From: an uncultured Lachnospiraceae bacterium
GTDB taxonomy: Bacteria > Bacillota > Clostridia > Lachnospirales > Lachnospiraceae
Direction: 5' to 3'
Length of the DNA: 10,298 nt
Assembly (NCBI GenBank): GCA_945834545.1
Contig: CAMAHO010000064.1
Location: 1-10,298 of the forward strand
In this document: positions 7,932-10,298 of the stretch, one piece after another
Layout: each line of letters starts with the position of its first letter
Position numbering within the stretch: the stretch's first letter is position 1
Notes under the pieces: model-generated
The model's database searches: none
The model's input: the letters and a program-made list of their open reading frames with translations, nothing else
Told to the model about the DNA's origin: nothing
Program-made: the position numbers and the translations under genes

Positions 7932-9116
7932 TTACTCCTTTGCCGGTACCTTTTTTGCAACCACTACAAAACGGCCGTTGGTTTCATAATAATCACAGGT
8001 GCTCAATGTCAGAAGCCTGTCACCATACTCTGCAGTTACCTTGGTGTCCACCAGACTGATAGCCGCCATCTGCTCCATATTGGACTGAAATTCCTGCTCA
8101 CTGTTAGCGTCAATAAACTGATAGTACTTAAATTCCACATCATCACTATTTAAAATAGTGGAGCGAAATACATACATGACCTGATAAATACCCTTCTCGT
8201 ATATGGTATCAAACTCTATGTACTGATGCTTCCTGCAATAGTCTGCATCCTCATATTTGCTGAGCTTGCCAAACATGGCGCCACTCTGCATCCGATGCCC
8301 ATACAAAATGAAATTGGTGCTGGGCTGCAGCACATCGCAATCCTTATCCATAAAGATGGTACCGTTTTTATCATATTCATCCTCAAAGTTATGCTTTAAA
8401 TAAAACTCATTGTCGGATGCTTGAACTACCGGGTAATCTATATTTGTATCGTCAATTTTAAGCCATCCGATTAGCTTTTTATTGATTTTTATTAAATCAT
8501 TATATTCCGGGAGGATTTCCTTCTCTTTTACGGGCTCTGTTTTATTCACCTTCACATTGCTTGTCTCGTCTCCCAGATAATATTTTTCTTCTGATTTTTC
8601 TTTTAACTGATCATACTGTTCATAGGAGCTTTGTGTCCTATTCTGGAAAAAATAGTGTAATCCAAACAGGGCCAAAAACAAAGCGGCAACGGCAGCACAC
8701 CCAAGCTGAAGATACCTTCGTCTTCTTTTCATCTTAAGCAGCTCTCTCTGCACAGCCTGTTCCAGCTTGGGATCGACCGGTTTTTTTTCGTTTATTGTCT
8801 CTTTTTTGGGGTCTTTCCTGTTTATTCTTCTGCTTTCATTAGGAATGTTTTGTTTCTTTCTCTGGGGAGACTTCCTAACATCATCACAGATATCTTCCAA
8901 TTCCTCTGTGAAATCCCTACCGAGAATCGTTTCAAAGCGTATCTTGCCTGTTCGGATTAACTGTAGTACGCCTCTGGCCTTCTCTACATCTCCTTCAGGC
9001 AACCTATTTTTAATCTTATCAATTTTAGTTTTATCTTTTAACCCTTTCAGATACTCTTCCTTTGTACGAAAGTGTCTCCCATCAATACAATAATCCTGAT
9101 TCATATCATGTTCCAT
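7932..9116 (-). CDS. Class B sortase with long cytoplasmic N-terminal extension
   Basis: The 394-residue membrane transpeptidase should cleave the TPQTG signal of the protein encoded next and join it to the cell wall. The class B core (about 200-391) has catalytic His274 (ILYGHRM), Cys374 (LTLSTCDYY) and Arg382 (NGRFVVV). A single transmembrane helix at 135-157 follows a basic KMKRRRR stretch, so residues 1-133 should be cytoplasmic. Typical class B sortases are about 220-280 residues with a very short N-terminus, so this extension is unusual. It has a folded-looking part (9-80, with HFRTKEEYLKGL and RFETILGRDFTEEL) and a lysine-rich linker (81-115). Start is uncertain: Met1 at 9116 lacks a good Shine-Dalgarno, and Met5 at 9104 has GGAA 6 nt upstream. 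It heads the surface-protein operon. Confidence 0.93.
   Translation of the reverse strand: MEHDMNQDYCIDGRHFRTKEEYLKGLKDKTKIDKIKNRLPEGDVEKARGVLQLIRTGKIRFETILGRDFTEELEDICDDVRKSPQRKKQNIPNESRRINRKDPKKETINEKKPVDPKLEQAVQRELLKMKRRRRYLQLGCAAVAALFLALFGLHYFFQNRTQSSYEQYDQLKEKSEEKYYLGDETSNVKVNKTEPVKEKEILPEYNDLIKINKKLIGWLKIDDTNIDYPVVQASDNEFYLKHNFEDEYDKNGTIFMDKDCDVLQPSTNFILYGHRMQSGAMFGKLSKYEDADYCRKHQYIEFDTIYEKGIYQVMYVFRSTILNSDDVEFKYYQFIDANSEQEFQSNMEQMAAISLVDTKVTAEYGDRLLTLSTCDYYETNGRFVVVAKKVPAKE
7935..7939 (-). promoter_or_regulatory. Ribosome binding site of the giant LRR gene inside the sortase 3' end
   Basis: AGGAG sits within the final Lys-Glu codons of the sortase gene, just before its TAA stop, and 5 nt from the ATG at 7929. 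This arrangement supports co-transcription and suggests translational coupling, so enzyme and substrate would be made together. Confidence 0.85.
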
Positions 9117-9150
9117 TTTAATCGTTTTAATGCGTACAAATTCCCTAGCA

Positions 9151-9200
9151 TACTTAAGTACATTTTACTATATGTTGAGATTTATGCAAGTGCTTTTGCA
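9151..9200 (-). promoter_or_regulatory. Probable sigma-A promoter of the sortase operon with two palindromes
   Basis: On the minus strand TTGCAT (9189-9184), a 16-nt spacer and TAAAAT (9167-9162) make a reasonable vegetative promoter, predicting a start near 9155 and a leader of about 40 nt. The 10-bp palindrome TACTTAAGTA (9151-9160) is centred on that start. A second inverted repeat, TGCAA-N6-TTGCA (9185-9200), covers the -35 side. Either could be an operator. Promoter strength and regulator are not testable from sequence alone. Confidence 0.5.
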
Positions 9201-9219
9201 ATATTTAGTGGTTCGATTT

Positions 9220-9279
9220 GAGCAGCAAAAAACTCCGTCCCCAATGCAACACGAGCAGCAAAAAACTCCGTCCCCAATG
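9220..9279. repeat. 27-bp tandem direct repeat (33-bp period), possible REP-type element
   Basis: Two identical 27-bp copies (9220-9246 and 9253-9279), containing the core AAAAAACTCCGTCCCCAATG, are separated by CAACAC. They lie between the divergent promoters, about 30 bp upstream of the sortase -35 box. The C-rich CTCCGTCCCC core resembles, from memory, short interspersed repeats that accompany REP-associated transposases in clostridia; this needs a genome search. All three plus-strand frames are open across the copies because 33 is a multiple of three, but no good start or ribosome binding site supports translation. Confidence 0.8.
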
Positions 9280-9282
9280 TAA

Positions 9283-9313
9283 ACTTAAACAAGCCTCGGG
9301 CATAGGATATACC
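9283..9313 (+). promoter_or_regulatory. Candidate promoter of the Gly/Cys-rich protein gene (sigma-K-like or weak sigma-A-like)
   Basis: AC (9283-9284), a 16-nt spacer and CATAGGATA (9301-9309) match the Bacillus sigma-K pattern AC-N16/17-CATANNNTA. An overlapping sigma-A alternative is TTAAAC (9285-9290), 17 nt, TATACC (9308-9313), which is weak. The sigma-K pattern contains few fixed bases, so a chance match is quite possible. The ribosome binding site TTAGGAGG at 9323-9330 follows. Confidence 0.3.
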
Positions 9314-9337
9314 ATAAATGAATTAGGAGGCATTACT

Positions 9338-9592
9338 ATGAGTGACCTTACTGCAAGCAACTGTGGTTGTTCAAATCAGAATTTATGGGGAGGAAATAGT
9401 TGCATATGGATTATCCTGCTTCTCTTCTTCTGCGGCGGAAATAACGGTGGCTGTGGCTGTGGTTGTGGTGGAGGCGGCGGCTTCTTCCAGGGCGGCAACA
9501 ATAACTGCTGCACATGGATTATCCTGCTTTTGTTGCTCACCAGCTGCTGTGGCTCCAATGACAGCTGCGGTTGTTCCAACACCTGCTGTTAA
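9338..9592 (+). CDS. Small Gly/Cys-rich protein with two membrane-like segments
   Basis: The 84-residue protein contains 15 Cys and many Gly/Asn. Two short hydrophobic segments, CIWIILLLFFC (22-32) and CTWIILLLLLTSCC (58-71), are separated by a GCGCGCGGGGG-type loop (38-48). Both segments are introduced by near-identical DNA: 9401-9421 and 9509-9529 share 20 of 21 bases, so the gene arose by internal duplication. Similar clostridial proteins are, from memory, often mislabelled as chorion-class high-cysteine proteins; their role is unknown, with spore coat or envelope proteins a possibility. The start is fixed by AGGAGG 7 nt before the ATG at 9338; an in-frame TTG at 9218 would translate the intergenic repeat and this ribosome binding site, and is rejected. 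It is transcribed divergently from the sortase operon. Confidence 0.85.
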   Translation: MSDLTASNCGCSNQNLWGGNSCIWIILLLFFCGGNNGGCGCGCGGGGGFFQGGNNNCCTWIILLLLLTSCCGSNDSCGCSNTCC

Positions 9593-9600
9593 CAGACTCT

Positions 9601-9626
9601 ATGCAGGCTCCGCGAGGAGTCTGCAT
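9601..9626 (+). terminator. GCGA-loop hairpin after the Gly/Cys-rich gene
   Basis: ATGCAGGCTCC (9601-9611) and GGAGTCTGCAT (9616-9626) form an 11-bp stem with one G-U pair, closed by the GNRA-type loop GCGA. It starts 8 nt after the stop codon. Only CCATTTC follows, so as an intrinsic terminator it would be weak; it may act as partial terminator or mRNA-stabilising structure between this gene and the next. An alternative pairing of CAGACTC (9593-9599) with GAGTCTG (9617-9623) competes with part of it. Confidence 0.6.
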
Positions 9627-9655
9627 CCATTTCAAAAGAAAGGACAAGATATTGT

Positions 9656-10081
9656 ATGGCATCTCAAAAACCAACCGAATTTGACAGCTTATGCTCCAGT
9701 GATGAAACAAATATCTTAAAAATTTTAACCTTCTATCTGAATCATCCTCTTCGAGAAATTGTTATTCTATACATTATGCTTTTAGAATTTGAGAATTTAC
9801 TGACAAAGCAACGAAGAGGGGAATATTCCAAAGAAAAGTCTGATAAAGAGCCCCATTATTTCTTTGAAGAGATTGAACCTTACTGTCACACGAATCCTAC
9901 ACTAAATCAAATGTTTCAGTTTTATACACAAATACGTAACATGAAGGATATGTTAGGTTTTATCAAGGATATGCAGGCTTTATCGGAGGATGGAAGCTTT
10001 CCATTTTCGGATCTTTTTAACGCTCAGGGAATTGATATGGATGCCCTTCAAGGCTTTGCTGATTTATTCAAAAATACATAA
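9656..10081 (+). CDS. Conserved-looking small protein of unknown function (141 aa)
   Basis: I do not recognise a family. The protein looks soluble and mostly helical. Residues 17-50 (ILKILTFYLNHPLREIVILY and following) contain hydrophobic positions at amphipathic spacing. A charged stretch (51-66) follows, and the C-terminus (92-141) has several Met/Phe-rich short helices ending in FADLFKNT. No signal peptide is evident. AGGA lies 11 nt before the ATG at 9656, a long spacing, and no better in-frame start is seen. It sits 63 bp after the Gly/Cys-rich gene and 17 bp before the next gene, on the same strand, so at least the latter pair should be co-transcribed. Codon choice resembles its neighbours and there are no signs of decay, so it is probably a real gene. 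Confidence 0.75.
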   Translation: MASQKPTEFDSLCSSDETNILKILTFYLNHPLREIVILYIMLLEFENLLTKQRRGEYSKEKSDKEPHYFFEEIEPYCHTNPTLNQMFQFYTQIRNMKDMLGFIKDMQALSEDGSFPFSDLFNAQGIDMDALQGFADLFKNT

Positions 10082-10098
10082 AAACAAGGAGTTAGAAT

Positions 10099-10298
10099 AT
10101 GAATGATTCTTTACCAAGCTGGATGTCCGATGATATTGTAAAGGATATTCCGGAAAAGAAATTATTGTTTTTAAATGAAATCTTTAATAACCCTTCTCTG
10201 GGAAATCAAAAGAATATGCTGCTCTATTTGCCGAAGTTGTTAAAGAAAGCAAAAGAGGAAAATCTGTTGTTTACGCAGGATGAATTCAACCGCTGTGT
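10099..10298 (+). CDS. Small protein of unknown function, cut by the right edge
   Basis: AAGGAG at 10086-10091 lies 7 nt before the ATG at 10099, giving a clear start. The 66 complete visible codons encode a Lys/Leu/Asn-rich, probably helical soluble protein beginning MNDSLPSWMSDDIVKDIPEK, with leucine-spaced stretches (KNMLLYLPKLLKKAKEENLL) and then FTQDEFNRC. I recognise no domain. It follows the 141-residue gene by 17 bp and is probably in the same operon; both are helical and rich in Leu, Asn and Phe, so they may be functional partners. Confidence 0.7.
   Translation, partial: MNDSLPSWMSDDIVKDIPEKKLLFLNEIFNNPSLGNQKNMLLYLPKLLKKAKEENLLFTQDEFNRC

Noticed and set aside
9218..9337. TTG-initiated extension of the Gly/Cys-rich protein that translates the intergenic repeat (SSKKLRPQC twice)
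   Set aside because: It has no ribosome binding site and reads through the strong AGGAGG that serves the ATG at 9338; frames stay open only because the repeat period is a multiple of three.

Overview
The window looks like a chromosomal accessory locus of a Gram-positive, low-to-moderate-GC anaerobe of the Clostridia, most likely the gut family Lachnospiraceae. That placement rests on the gene content and was not tested by a search: BspA-type leucine-rich-repeat surface proteins, InlB-type B-repeats, a class B sortase with a long cytoplasmic N-terminus, strong AGGAG ribosome binding sites, and a small Gly/Cys-rich protein of a kind common in these bacteria.

Minus strand, read from 9116 down to 1, is a cell-surface cluster. 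A class B sortase (9116-7932) is followed after 2 nt by a 1666-residue secreted protein (7929-2929). That protein has two BspA-like LRR regions, five InlB-type B-repeats, an Asn/Gly triplet-repeat linker, a divergent B-repeat, a C-terminal beta domain and a TPQTG sorting signal. Next is a second LRR protein (2856-721), which appears to share the C-terminal beta domain but ends in a plain transmembrane segment with no sorting motif. Last is a subtilisin-like serine protease (625 to beyond the left edge) with no visible signal peptide, whose start lies against an unusually good RNA hairpin. The simplest reading is one operon: the sortase anchors the giant protein in the wall, the second LRR protein stays in the membrane, and the protease belongs to the same unit or is a separately controlled neighbour.

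The 221-bp divergent intergenic region (9117-9337) holds a plausible promoter for the sortase operon with two palindromes, a 27-bp tandem direct repeat resembling a REP-type element, and a possible sigma-K- or sigma-A-like promoter for the plus-strand genes.

Plus strand, 9338 to the right edge, has an 84-residue Gly/Cys-rich protein with two membrane-like segments, a GCGA-loop hairpin, and two short genes of unknown function (9656-10081, and 10099 running off the edge) that look co-transcribed.

Besides the divergent region, no gap between genes exceeds 100 bp. The points most worth a second look are the sortase/substrate pair with its unusual sortase N-terminus, the shared C-terminal domain with two anchoring modes, the hairpin over the protease start, the intergenic repeat, and the Gly/Cys-rich membrane protein.
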